From assembly GCF_001613445.1 (NCBI RefSeq), contig NZ_BDCJ01000002.1, forward strand, positions 1 to 64,000: a stretch of 64,000 bases of DNA. The letters are read 5' to 3'. Below, piece by piece: positions 1 to 8,303 of the stretch. Below the pieces are notes generated by a model. The model was not told where the DNA came from. It worked only from the letters and a program-made list of their open reading frames with translations, and ran no database searches. Position numbers and translations under genes: made by a program. Numbering within the stretch: position 1 is the stretch's first letter; every line of letters begins with the position of its first letter. This DNA is from Nocardia grenadensis NBRC 108939 (GTDB lineage Bacteria > Actinomycetota > Actinomycetes > Mycobacteriales > Mycobacteriaceae).

Positions 1-1364
1 TGCCGGATCGGATCGTGAGCGATCTGGGCCTGCGGTTCCGGACGCGTAAGCGGCGGATCTCCTCCTATACGCCGGCCGGATCGTCGGGTCTGCTGGTCGA
101 TAACCGGTCGCCGGCGGTTACCCGGGACAGTTTCGTCCGGGTCACCGGATCGGAGCGCGAGTTCACCGCGTGGCAGCGGTTCTATGCGATGACGGGGGAG
201 GTGGCACGGGCGGTGTTCCCGACATTCACCGAACCGCTACCGACCGCCGACCGGCTCCGGCGGCGGGTGGGCGGCCGGGTGTGGGCGGAACTTTTCGAAC
301 GACCTCTCGGCGAGACGATCGAGGAGTACTTCGCCGACGACGTGGTGCGCGGGGTGGTGTTCACCGATGCGCTCATCGGCACGTTCACCCACGCGCACGA
401 TCCGTCGCTCGCGCAGAACCGCTGTTTCCTCTATCACGTGATCGGTGGCGGCACCGGCGACTGGGATGTGCCGGTGGGCGGTATGGGTGCGCTGACCGAC
501 GCGCTGGCCGACGCGGCCCGGGCCGCCGGGGCGGAACTGGTGACCGGTACGGAAGTGACCGGGGTGGCGACCGACGGGCGAACCGCGGCGGTGGATTTCG
601 CCGGCGTGGCGGCCGGGACGGTGGCGGCGCGGTATGTGCTCGTCAACGCCTCGCCCGCCGAGGCCGCCCGGCTGCTCGGCGAACCGGCCGGCGAGAAACC
701 CGAAGGCGCCCAGCTGAAGATCAATATGGTGCTGGACCGGTTGCCGCGTCTGCGTGATCCCGCGGTGGCCGCGCACGACGCGTTCGCCGGGACCTTCCAT
801 ATCGCCGAAACCTATGAACAGCTGGCGCAGGCATACCGGGAGGCGGCGGCCGGGCGGCTGCCCGCGGTCCCGCCCGCGGAGATCTACTGTCACACCCTGA
901 CCGATCCCGGTATCGCGGCCGGCTCGTCGCGGCACACCCTCACGCTTTTCGGGTTGCACACTCCGGCGAGGCTTTTCGAGTCCGACCCGGAAGCCGCGAA
1001 ACAGGCTGCGGTCGACGCGAGCCTGGACGCGCTCGATGCCGTACTGGCCGAACCCATCCGGGAGTGCCTGGCCCGCGATATCCATGGCGGGCAGTGTCTG
1101 GAGGCCGCCACACCTGTGGACCTGGAACATGCGCTGCGCCTGCCCGGCGGGCACATCTTCCACGGTGATCTGTCGTTTCCCTACCGGACCGGGCCCGGGG
1201 ACACACCGGCGCAACGCTGGGGCGTGGCGACCGGTCACGCGAATGTGCTGCGCTGTGGGTCGGGTGCGGTGCGCGGGGGCGGAGTGAGCGGAGTCGGCGG
1301 CCACAATGCGGCCATGGCCGTCCTCGAGGAAACCGCCGGCCGGCGTCCGGGAAACGCCGGGTGA
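1..1364 (+). CDS. PYROXD2/phytoene-desaturase-like FAD oxidoreductase, C-terminal part
   Basis: The reading frame is open from the first complete codon at position 3, so the gene begins upstream of the window and lacks its N-terminal FAD-binding Rossmann segment here. The visible part carries the middle segment GGGTGDWDVPVGGMGALTDA, typical of the substrate and FAD region of NAD(P)/FAD-dependent oxidoreductases of the phytoene dehydrogenase/PYROXD2 type. It ends with a glycine-rich stretch (RCGSGAVRGGGVSGVGG) followed by an N-A-A motif, the usual second FAD contact of this family. The substrate cannot be told from sequence; in actinobacteria these enzymes are not necessarily carotenoid-forming, and no crtB or crtE lies nearby. 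The apparent GTG start at position 15 is only an internal valine codon. The family call is fairly secure, the function is not. Confidence 0.8.
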   Translation, partial: PDRIVSDLGLRFRTRKRRISSYTPAGSSGLLVDNRSPAVTRDSFVRVTGSEREFTAWQRFYAMTGEVARAVFPTFTEPLPTADRLRRRVGGRVWAELFERPLGETIEEYFADDVVRGVVFTDALIGTFTHAHDPSLAQNRCFLYHVIGGGTGDWDVPVGGMGALTDALADAARAAGAELVTGTEVTGVATDGRTAAVDFAGVAAGTVAARYVLVNASPAEAARLLGEPAGEKPEGAQLKINMVLDRLPRLRDPAVAAHDAFAGTFHIAETYEQLAQAYREAAAGRLPAVPPAEIYCHTLTDPGIAAGSSRHTLTLFGLHTPARLFESDPEAAKQAAVDASLDALDAVLAEPIRECLARDIHGGQCLEAATPVDLEHALRLPGGHIFHGDLSFPYRTGPGDTPAQRWGVATGHANVLRCGSGAVRGGGVSGVGGHNAAMAVLEETAGRRPGNAG

Positions 1365-1495
1365 ATTCTGGTCGGAGAATCGGTGGTCACGCTCACTGGT
1401 GGGAGTATCCGAATACTGTGTGGCGGTAGCGTTGTCGGCTGTGGATCGGCCCGGCGGGTCGTTTCGATTCCATGCCCGGCGCCGAGGAGATATAG

Positions 1496-2947
1496 GTGGC
1501 ACTCGATACCGTCCCGAAGAGCAGGGTTCCCGAGGACAAGGCGGCTCGGGAGCAGAAGGCGATACATGACCTCGCGGGCCGCTTGTCCGCCGCCTATTCC
1601 GAGGACCGCTCACCGGACGAGGTGAACGTCGCGATCCGGACGGCGCACGAACGGTTCGCCGGAAGTACCGTGCGCGATTTCGTGCCCATCCTCGTGGAGC
1701 GGGTGGTCCGCCGGGAATTCGAATCCACCGAGGAGGCCGGTGCCGCCGCGGCGGTCACCGCCCCCGGTGTCACGCCGGTCTCGCTGTCGAAGAGCGCACC
1801 CGCCGCGCCGACCGAACCGGCCGATGCCGACCGCCCGCTGCGGACCGACCGCCGCGGGTTGTTCGCGCTGGCGGGCGCAGCGGGCGTGGTGGCGGTGGGC
1901 GCTACGGCGTGGGCGGTGTCGCGACCGGATTCGGCGCCCGCCGCGGCGCCGCCGGTCGCCGGAGTGCCACTGACGAGGGTTACCGGGGTGGTCGGTTCGG
2001 AGAAGGCGGCCTTCTTCGCCGACGAGCGGGTCACCGGGGCGTTCGCCGCGCACGGCTACGACGTGCGGGTCGAGCCGGCCGGCTCGCGGGAGATCTCCAC
2101 CTCGGTGGATCTGGACGGCCGGGCATTCGCGTTCCCGTCCAGCCTGCCGGCGGCCGAGCGGCTCAAACGCGAGGTGGGGGTGAGCACCCAGTTCGTGCCG
2201 TTCTATTCGCCGATGGCGATCGCCACGTTCACCCCGATCGTGCAACTGCTGGACGCCGCGGGGGCGGTGAAGTTCGACGGTCCGGCGCCCGGTCTGGATT
2301 TCGCCGCCTATATCGAGCTCGTGCAGAGCGGTGTGCACTGGGACGACTTGGCCGGTAACACTTCCTATCGGGTAGGTAAGAACATTCTGGTCAGCACCAC
2401 CGACGCCCGGACCTCGAATTCGGCGGCCATGTACCTGGCGCTGGCCAGCTATGTGGTCAACGATCATGCGGTGGTGCGCGGCACAGGCGCCGAACGGCAT
2501 GTGCTGCCCACTCTGCAGCGCCTGTTCCTCGCCCAGGGCTACACCGAGGGGTCCAGCGCGGGGCCATTCGAGGAATACCTCACCGCGGGGATGGGGCCGA
2601 CTCCGATGACCTGGATCTACGAGGCGCAGTATGTGGCGGCCGCGGTGGCGGGGCGCCTGCGGCCCGATTCGGTGTTGCTGTACCCGTCGCCCACCGTGCT
2701 GTCCCGGCATACCGTCGTCCCGCTCACCCCTGAGGGGGAGGAGATCGGTGCGCTGCTGCACAACGACGCCGAGTTGCAGTCGCTGGCCGCCGAGCACGGT
2801 TTCCGGACCGGGGATGTCGCCCGTTTCGACGAGGTGGTCGCCGAACACGACGTACCGGTGTCGCAGGATCTGGTCGACATCGTCGATGTCCCCGCCTACG
2901 AGACCCTCGAGCATCTGATCGACGGGGTGGCCACCGCGTACCGGTGA
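1496..2947 (+). CDS. Anchored protein: N-terminal three-helix-bundle dimerization domain plus solute-binding-like domain
   Basis: GTG start at 1496 with an AGGAG ribosome binding site about seven bases upstream; 483 residues. Residues about 10-80 resemble the small three-helix-bundle dimerization domain of actinobacteria (helical, with the pattern H-x-RF-x4-V-RDFVP-ILVER). A linker follows, then a hydrophobic segment at about 120-142 preceded by R-R (RRGLFALAGAAGVVAVGA), which could be a Tat-like or simple membrane anchor. The remaining ~330 residues look like an extracytoplasmic solute-binding fold of the kind found in ABC transport binding proteins (SREISTSVDLDGRAFAFPSS and following). No permease or ATPase is adjacent. 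The order suggests a cytoplasmic dimerization module joined across the membrane to an outside binding domain. That is an inference, and the ligand is unknown. Confidence 0.6.
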   Translation: MALDTVPKSRVPEDKAAREQKAIHDLAGRLSAAYSEDRSPDEVNVAIRTAHERFAGSTVRDFVPILVERVVRREFESTEEAGAAAAVTAPGVTPVSLSKSAPAAPTEPADADRPLRTDRRGLFALAGAAGVVAVGATAWAVSRPDSAPAAAPPVAGVPLTRVTGVVGSEKAAFFADERVTGAFAAHGYDVRVEPAGSREISTSVDLDGRAFAFPSSLPAAERLKREVGVSTQFVPFYSPMAIATFTPIVQLLDAAGAVKFDGPAPGLDFAAYIELVQSGVHWDDLAGNTSYRVGKNILVSTTDARTSNSAAMYLALASYVVNDHAVVRGTGAERHVLPTLQRLFLAQGYTEGSSAGPFEEYLTAGMGPTPMTWIYEAQYVAAAVAGRLRPDSVLLYPSPTVLSRHTVVPLTPEGEEIGALLHNDAELQSLAAEHGFRTGDVARFDEVVAEHDVPVSQDLVDIVDVPAYETLEHLIDGVATAYR

Positions 2948-2957
2948 TCCGGAGTCC

Positions 2958-2988
2958 GGGCGGACGGAGCCCACGGCCCCGTCCGCCC
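2958..2988. terminator. Bidirectional hairpin between convergent genes
   Basis: GGGCGGACG at 2958-2966 pairs perfectly with CGTCCGCCC at 2980-2988 around a 13-base loop. It lies in the 45-base gap between the ends of the plus-strand gene at 1496-2947 and the minus-strand gene at 2993-3913. There is no T-tract, as is common for actinobacterial terminators. Confidence 0.55.
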
Positions 2989-2992
2989 CTTG

Positions 2993-3913
2993 TCACAACT
3001 GGGTGGCGACCTCGTCGGCGATGAGGGCGAGGTGGTCCAGATCGGCGAGGTCCAGGATCTGCAGGTAGATCCGTTGGGTGCCGATCTCGCGGTAACGCCC
3101 GATCTTGTCGACCACCTCCGCGGGGGACCCGGCCAGGCCGTTGGCCCGGAGTTCGTCCACCTCACGGCCGATCGCGGCGGCGCGGCGCGCGATCTCCGCC
3201 TCGCCGGATCCCACGCAGGCGACCAGCGCGTTGGAGTACACCATGCTGTCGGCCGTCCGGCCGCCCGCGGCGACCGCGGCGCGCACCCGGTCGAACTGGG
3301 CGGCGCTGTCGTCCACCGAGACGAACGGGGCATTGAATTCGGTCGCGTACCGCGCGGCGAGCCGCGGGGTACGTTTCGGTCCCTGGCCGCCGATGATCAC
3401 CGGTACCGGCTGCTGCACCGGTTTCGGCAGGGCCGGGGATTTCACGAGCTCGTAGTACTTGCCGGTGAAATCGAAGGTCGCACCGAGCCGGGTCTCCCAG
3501 AGCCCGGTGATCACGGCCAGCTGCTCTTCGAAACGCCCGAATTTATCGTCCGGGAACGGTATCCCGTACGCGGTGTGCTCGTCGGTGAACCAGCCGGTGC
3601 CGAGTCCCAGTTCGACCCGGCCGCCCGACATCTGATCGACCTGGGCCACCTGGATCGCCAGCGGACCCGGCAGCCGGAAAGTGGCGGCGGTGACCAGTGT
3701 GCCGAGGCGGATCCGGCTGGTCTCCCGGGCCAGGCCGGCCAGCGTGATCCAGGCGTCGGTGGGGCCGGGCAGGCCGTCGACCGACCCCATGTGCAGATAA
3801 TGGTCGGAACGGAAGAATGCCCCGAAGCCGAGGTCCTCCGCGGCGCGGGCCACGCTGAGCAGTGTCGGGTAGTCGGCGCCCTGCTGTGGTTCGGTGAAGA
3901 TTCTCAGTTCCAT
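2993..3913 (-). CDS. LLM-class F420-dependent oxidoreductase
   Basis: A luciferase-like monooxygenase (TIM-barrel) protein of about 306 residues. Family marks are MELRIFTEPQQGADY at the start, the segment WITLAGLARETSRIRLGT, the turn QMSGGRVELGLGTGW, and VPVIIGGQGPKRTPRLAARY, which together are typical of the F420-dependent LLM group common in mycobacteria and nocardiae. Start: two ATGs are possible, at 3922 and 3913. The second is preferred because GAGG lies just before it, whereas the first has no Shine-Dalgarno sequence. The enzyme is cytosolic, with no signal peptide. The substrate is not predictable. It is transcribed toward the solute-binding-like gene and away from the small Cys-pair gene, so it is probably a single-gene unit. 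Confidence 0.85.
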   Translation of the reverse strand: MELRIFTEPQQGADYPTLLSVARAAEDLGFGAFFRSDHYLHMGSVDGLPGPTDAWITLAGLARETSRIRLGTLVTAATFRLPGPLAIQVAQVDQMSGGRVELGLGTGWFTDEHTAYGIPFPDDKFGRFEEQLAVITGLWETRLGATFDFTGKYYELVKSPALPKPVQQPVPVIIGGQGPKRTPRLAARYATEFNAPFVSVDDSAAQFDRVRAAVAAGGRTADSMVYSNALVACVGSGEAEIARRAAAIGREVDELRANGLAGSPAEVVDKIGRYREIGTQRIYLQILDLADLDHLALIADEVATQL

Positions 3914-3971
3914 GGACCTCATCGTGCCGTACGGGTCCGGCGGCGGCCGCGGGTGGCATAACTCCGGTGGG

Positions 3972-4190
3972 TCAGGCGGCCGGGCCGGTCATCCTGGTGG
4001 GCGACACCCGATCGGACCAGCCGCAGGGCAGCGAGCAACTGGCGATGACGAGGGTTTCGATTTCGCCGTTGTCGAATACGCGCCGGGTGGATTCGGCGCG
4101 GGCCGGATACCCGCAGGACGCACATTTGCCGAAATAGTCGAGGATCTCGTCGATTTGGGTGATGGCCACCCGGCGTCGGGTCTGGTGCAT
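3972..4190 (-). CDS. Small protein with two Cys pairs (possible zinc ribbon)
   Basis: 72 residues, with ATG at 4190 preceded by GAGG at close spacing. Two cysteine pairs, C23-x2-C26 and C52-x3-C56, are placed as in a small zinc-binding ribbon. The rest is polar with no membrane segment. I do not recognise a named family. It ends 58 bases before the start of the LLM oxidoreductase gene and is divergent from the acyl-CoA synthetase fusion gene, with about 210 bases between. A metal-binding role is inferred from the cysteine spacing alone. The clean start and the Cys pairs argue that it is a real gene rather than a shadow. Confidence 0.55.
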   Translation of the reverse strand: MHQTRRRVAITQIDEILDYFGKCASCGYPARAESTRRVFDNGEIETLVIASCSLPCGWSDRVSPTRMTGPAA

Positions 4191-4364
4191 CGTGGTCCTC
4201 CGGATCGCAAACGAGTGGTATGCGGCCGAATGTAATTCGCGCCCAACGCTCGTACGGGCGGAGTGAGCTGTCGCTGGGAGTTCTCACACCGGACCGGCCG
4301 GCGGGGTTGGACAAGCCCCAACGGCGGTTTCGGCACCTGTGGTGAACTCTGGGCAAACAGCTTC

Positions 4365-4376
4365 GTGACCTGTCAC
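4365..4376. promoter_or_regulatory. Palindrome GTGACCTGTCAC upstream of acyl-CoA synthetase gene
   Basis: GTGAC-CT-GTCAC is an exact dyad 28 bases before the likely start region of the acyl-CoA synthetase gene. It shares the core GTGACC-x-GTCACA with the palindrome at 13275-13288 upstream of the PucR gene. It could be a Crp-like or PucR-type operator; the protein that binds is unknown. Confidence 0.35.
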
Positions 4377-4404
4377 AGAGCGCTGCTACTCGCTGGTAAC
4401 AACT

Positions 4405-6597
4405 ATGGTGCCGAGCTACTGTGAGAGACATTACAGATGGGTTACCCGCCGGCCCAGTTGTTCGTTGCGGGCCGACGAGAAGTTGCGGGAGTTGGTTACC
4501 GACGTCATCGATATGGTCGCGGAGATCCCCGCAGCGCGTGCCGCTGTCTGGGAGCTGCTCCTCGACCCGCAGACCTATCCGCGGGTGTTCACCGGAATCG
4601 GCGCCTGCTCCCGGCTGGAGCTGCCCGGTGCGGAGCCGGTGTTCGAATTCCGGCTCGGCACGCCGGAGGCCGGTATCCGCGTGCTGCGCGTGCGCGTGGT
4701 GACCGGCCGCTGGTACGAGAGACTGGAACTGCACGCGCCGGAGATCGGCAGTTTCGCCGCGCTGCGGATGTACGGGGAAGGCGACCGGAGCACCGTATCG
4801 ATCACCTTCTTCGCGCCGGGGCGGGTACACCGGCACCTCACCGAGCTGTCGAATTCGGCGATCCAGGACTGGACCGCCGAGGGCCTGCGTCGGATCGCCG
4901 ATATCCTGCGCGGTGCGCGGACATCCATGCTGGTCAACGGGGAAGGGTCGCTGGTCCGTCGCCAGCTCGAGGTGCTGCGTCAGGTCACGGTGAGCGGTGT
5001 CGTGCGCACCCGGCCCAATGCGGTGATGAAACAGCTGCTGTCACTGAACAAATGGGGTTTCAACCTGGCGGGAGGTTATGCGGCCGGCGCCGCGTACGCT
5101 CCGGACCGGCTCGCCGTGGTCGACGATCGGGGAGTCCGCACATTCGCCGAGATGGACCGGTGCAGCACCGCCCTGGCCGGTGCGATGGCGGCCCGGGGAC
5201 TCGGTGCGGGCGACGCTATCGGGCTGCTGTCCCGTAACCACGCCGGCATGGTCGAAACCATGGTGGCCGCCGGCAAACTCGGGGTGGATGTCGCGCTGCT
5301 CAATGCCGGCCTGTCCGCACGCACCATCGAACAGATCGTGCAGCGGCACCGGCTCTCGGCCCTCTTCGTCGACGGCGACCTCGAACAACTGGTCCAGTAT
5401 CTGCACGACGATCTGCCCCGGTTCAATACCGACCTGCGGCCGCCGTTCCCCGGTCGGTACACCCTCGAGGACCTGATCGAGAGAGAGGAGGGGGAATTCC
5501 GTCGGCCCGCAAATCCGGGCCGGCTGATCGTGCTCACCTCGGGTACCAGCGGGATCCCGAAAGGTGCGCGGCGGCCCCATCCCAAGGGATTCGGCACCAT
5601 CGCCGCGCTGTTGTCGCGGATCCCGATGGAGATGGAATCGACCATGCTCATCCCGGCGCCGCTGTTCCACACCTGGGGCCTGGCCGGACTACAGCTCAGT
5701 ACCGCGCTGCGGTGCACGGTGGTGCTGCCGGAACGCTTCGATGCCGAGGACTGCCTGCGCGCGGTCGCCGAACATCGGGTGACCACCATGATCGTGGTGC
5801 CCACCATGGTGAATCGGATCCTTGATCTGCCCCCGGCGGTACGGGCCCGTTACGACACCTCCAGTCTGGGCCAGGTGATCAGTTGCGGGGCGCCACTGGC
5901 CGGGGCCACGGTGCTGCGGTTCATGGACACCTACGGCGATATCCTCTACAACGTCTACGGATCGACCGAGGTCTCCTGGGCGACCATCGCCACCCCCGCC
6001 GATCTGCGCTTCGCGCCCACCACCGCCGGGCGGCCGCCGCTGGGCACCCGCGTCTCGGTGCTGGGGCCCGACCACAAACCGGTGCCGATCGGTGCCACCG
6101 GGCATATCTTCGTCGGAAACCACATGCTGTTCGACGGCTACGTCAATTCCGCGCCGCCCGACGAGGCGCACGGCATGCTCGACACCGGTGACCTCGGCTA
6201 CTTCGACGTCAACGGCCGATTGTTCATCGCCGGCCGGGACGACGAGATGATCATCTCCGGGGGCGAGAACGTCTTCCCGCGGCCGGTCGAGGAGGCCCTG
6301 GCGCATCTGCCGCAGGTCAGCGAAGTTGCCGTGGTGGGTGTCCCGGACCCCGAATTCGGCCAGCGGCTCGCGGCCTTCGTGGTGAAACACGAAGGGGCGG
6401 GACTGGATTCGGATATGGTGCGCACCTATATCCGGCATCGGCTGAGCCGGTTCTCGGTGCCCCGGGACGTGACGTTCATGTCGGCGCTGCCGCGCGGGGA
6501 AACGGGAAAGATCTTGAAATGGCTGCTCGCCGGACGACAGGACGGGGACCTCCCACCGTCCGGTCCAATCGGGCTGGGGGTTTCCGGGTCGGTGTGA
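4405..6597 (+). CDS. Acyl-CoA synthetase with N-terminal SRPBCC-like domain
   Basis: 730 residues if read from the ATG at 4405; the first ~36 residues are not domain-like, and an inner start (ATG 4513 or a TTG near 4483) is possible. Residues about 37-185 resemble an SRPBCC/polyketide-cyclase-type lipid-binding fold (AARAAVWELLLDPQTYPRVF, then beta-rich sequence). From about residue 210 the protein is an AMP-forming fatty acyl-CoA synthetase: ATP loop LTSGTSGIPKGARR near 377, YGSTE near 520, the LDTGDLGYFD and GRDDEMIISGGENV signatures, and the catalytic lysine motif GETGKILK near 700. It should activate a fatty or other carboxylic acid to its CoA ester using ATP. The catalytic half resembles mycobacterial FadD proteins. 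The front domain may bind the acyl substrate or product, which is an inference. Confidence 0.85.
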   Translation: MVPSYCERHYRWVTRRPSCSLRADEKLRELVTDVIDMVAEIPAARAAVWELLLDPQTYPRVFTGIGACSRLELPGAEPVFEFRLGTPEAGIRVLRVRVVTGRWYERLELHAPEIGSFAALRMYGEGDRSTVSITFFAPGRVHRHLTELSNSAIQDWTAEGLRRIADILRGARTSMLVNGEGSLVRRQLEVLRQVTVSGVVRTRPNAVMKQLLSLNKWGFNLAGGYAAGAAYAPDRLAVVDDRGVRTFAEMDRCSTALAGAMAARGLGAGDAIGLLSRNHAGMVETMVAAGKLGVDVALLNAGLSARTIEQIVQRHRLSALFVDGDLEQLVQYLHDDLPRFNTDLRPPFPGRYTLEDLIEREEGEFRRPANPGRLIVLTSGTSGIPKGARRPHPKGFGTIAALLSRIPMEMESTMLIPAPLFHTWGLAGLQLSTALRCTVVLPERFDAEDCLRAVAEHRVTTMIVVPTMVNRILDLPPAVRARYDTSSLGQVISCGAPLAGATVLRFMDTYGDILYNVYGSTEVSWATIATPADLRFAPTTAGRPPLGTRVSVLGPDHKPVPIGATGHIFVGNHMLFDGYVNSAPPDEAHGMLDTGDLGYFDVNGRLFIAGRDDEMIISGGENVFPRPVEEALAHLPQVSEVAVVGVPDPEFGQRLAAFVVKHEGAGLDSDMVRTYIRHRLSRFSVPRDVTFMSALPRGETGKILKWLLAGRQDGDLPPSGPIGLGVSGSV

Positions 6598-6819
6598 CAC
6601 CGGCCGCGTGCGGTGCCCGCGGCGCGGCGCGAATGCCGGTGCGATGCCGAACTACCCGATGATCACGGCGACATGGAGTTATCCATGGTTGCCGGAGGGG
6701 GCACGTGGGCGCGCGTGCCGCCGGCGGGCAGGGGAACGGGTGCGGGGGCCACGGCGGGCCGGGCGGCGAAGGGTAGATTCATCAGCCGCACAATCAATCG
6801 GTCGGGAGAGGCATCCTCC

Positions 6820-8181
6820 GTGGTAGTAGTTTCCGTGCTCACCGGACTGGCCGTGGCGTGGTTGATCGCCGGCCTGCACTGGTATCTGTGGCGGCGGCTC
6901 GTTCGCGACACCACGCGGGACGGATCCCGCTGGCGGATACCCGGCGGTATCGTCCTCGGGACCGGCGCGATCGCGATGTGTAGTGCCTTCGCGGTGATGT
7001 TTGCGGAGGTGGACCGGGCCGACTGGCGCTGGCTGACCTGGCCCGGATTCCTGTGGGCGGCGCTCTTCCTCTATCTGCTGCTCGGCGTGCTGGCCGGGGA
7101 GGTCGTGCGGCCGCTGCTGCTGCGGGGCCTGGTCCGGCGCGACGCCGGCACCGCCGCACCGGCCGGCGGGAGCGAAACCCCGGCGTCCGGAGTCGTCGAA
7201 TCGGGGGTGACAGCGCAGCCGGTGGGCGCTGCGGTGGGAGAAGCGTCCGGGGCGAGCGCGCCCCGGCCCGGCCTCCCCGGCCCGGCGGCCCCCGCCGGCC
7301 CGGACCCCGGCGCCGCGGTATCCGGCGCGCCGCCGCCCCCGGTATCGCGCACGCTGTCGCGACGACTGCTGGTCTCCCGGCTGGCCGCCGGGGCCACCGT
7401 GATCGCGGCCGGCGCGATCGTGGGGACCGGTACCTACGGAGTCCTGAACGGACCGATGGTGCGGCGGGTGACCGTACCGCTGGCGAAACTGCCCGCGCAG
7501 GCCCACGGCCTGCGGATCGCCCTGGTCAGCGATCTGCATCTGGGCCCGGCGTTGGGCCGCGCGTTCTGCGAACAGGTGGTGCGCACGGTGAACGACACCC
7601 GCCCGGACCTCATTGCCGTCGTCGGCGATCTCGCCGACGGCACGGTGGACGATCTGCGGGCCGAAACCGAGCCGCTGGCCGGCCTCACCGCGCCACTGGG
7701 CGCCTATTACGTACCGGGCAACCACGAATACTTCTCCGACGCCGATGCGTGGCTCGCCCGAGCCGGTGAACTGGGGATGAAGGTACTGCTCAACGATCGG
7801 GTGTCGCTGCCGGACTTCGATCTCGCCGGGGTCGACGATCCGCGGGGCACCGGTATCGGCCGGGGGCCCGATTTCGCGGCGGCACTGGACGGCCGGGACA
7901 CCCGCCGGGCCTGTGTACTGCTGGCCCATCAGCCGGTCGTGGTCCACGAGTCCGTGGGTTACGGGGTCGACCTGCAATTGTCCGGGCACACCCACGGGGG
8001 ACAGCTGTGGCCGGGGCCCCTGATCGCGCGGCTGCCCAACCCGACCGTCGCCGGGCTGGAACTGTACGGAGCGACCGCGCTGTATGTGACCCGCGGTGCG
8101 GGAGCCTGGGGTCCGCCGGTGCGGGCGGCGGCCCCGTCGGATATCACGGTGCTCGAGCTCGCCTCGCTCCAGGGAGTCTGA
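6820..8181 (+). CDS. Membrane metallophosphoesterase
   Basis: The frame is open from 6613, but GTG at 6820 with GGGAGAGG ten bases before it is the likely start, giving 453 residues. The N-terminal part has three hydrophobic segments (about 1-22, 45-67 and 80-105), then a Pro/Gly/Ala-rich linker, then a fourth hydrophobic stretch at about 185-207. The C-terminal ~250 residues hold the complete calcineurin-like signature: SDLHLG, VGDLADG, GNHEYFS, LLAHQP and SGHTHGGQLW, which bind two metal ions. The layout matches YkuE-like membrane phosphoesterases acting on lipid or other phosphoesters at the membrane. The catalytic domain is probably outside, after the fourth segment. The substrate is unknown. 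No operon partner is evident. Confidence 0.85.
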   Translation: MVVVSVLTGLAVAWLIAGLHWYLWRRLVRDTTRDGSRWRIPGGIVLGTGAIAMCSAFAVMFAEVDRADWRWLTWPGFLWAALFLYLLLGVLAGEVVRPLLLRGLVRRDAGTAAPAGGSETPASGVVESGVTAQPVGAAVGEASGASAPRPGLPGPAAPAGPDPGAAVSGAPPPPVSRTLSRRLLVSRLAAGATVIAAGAIVGTGTYGVLNGPMVRRVTVPLAKLPAQAHGLRIALVSDLHLGPALGRAFCEQVVRTVNDTRPDLIAVVGDLADGTVDDLRAETEPLAGLTAPLGAYYVPGNHEYFSDADAWLARAGELGMKVLLNDRVSLPDFDLAGVDDPRGTGIGRGPDFAAALDGRDTRRACVLLAHQPVVVHESVGYGVDLQLSGHTHGGQLWPGPLIARLPNPTVAGLELYGATALYVTRGAGAWGPPVRAAAPSDITVLELASLQGV

Positions 8182-8303
8182 ACCGCCCCTGCCGAATACC
8201 CGGCCTATGTACGCCGGAGGGCAGTGCCCGAGTCAGCGGTTCCGCGCCGCGGCTCGCCCGATGGTGACGCACCGGGACGATCGCAGCGGCCGGCTCGGCG
8301 GTG

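Noticed and set aside
1610..2974. Long minus-strand frame across the solute-binding-like gene, and similar frames at 237-1613 and 14-15.5 kb
   Set aside because: His/Gly/Arg/Gln-rich shadow proteins with no recognisable motifs; the plus-strand frames have a good ribosome binding site and domains.
4419..4434. TGTGA-n6-TTACA, a Crp-like site near the acyl-CoA synthetase start
   Set aside because: It overlaps the possible coding start and one arm differs from consensus; too weak to list as a site.
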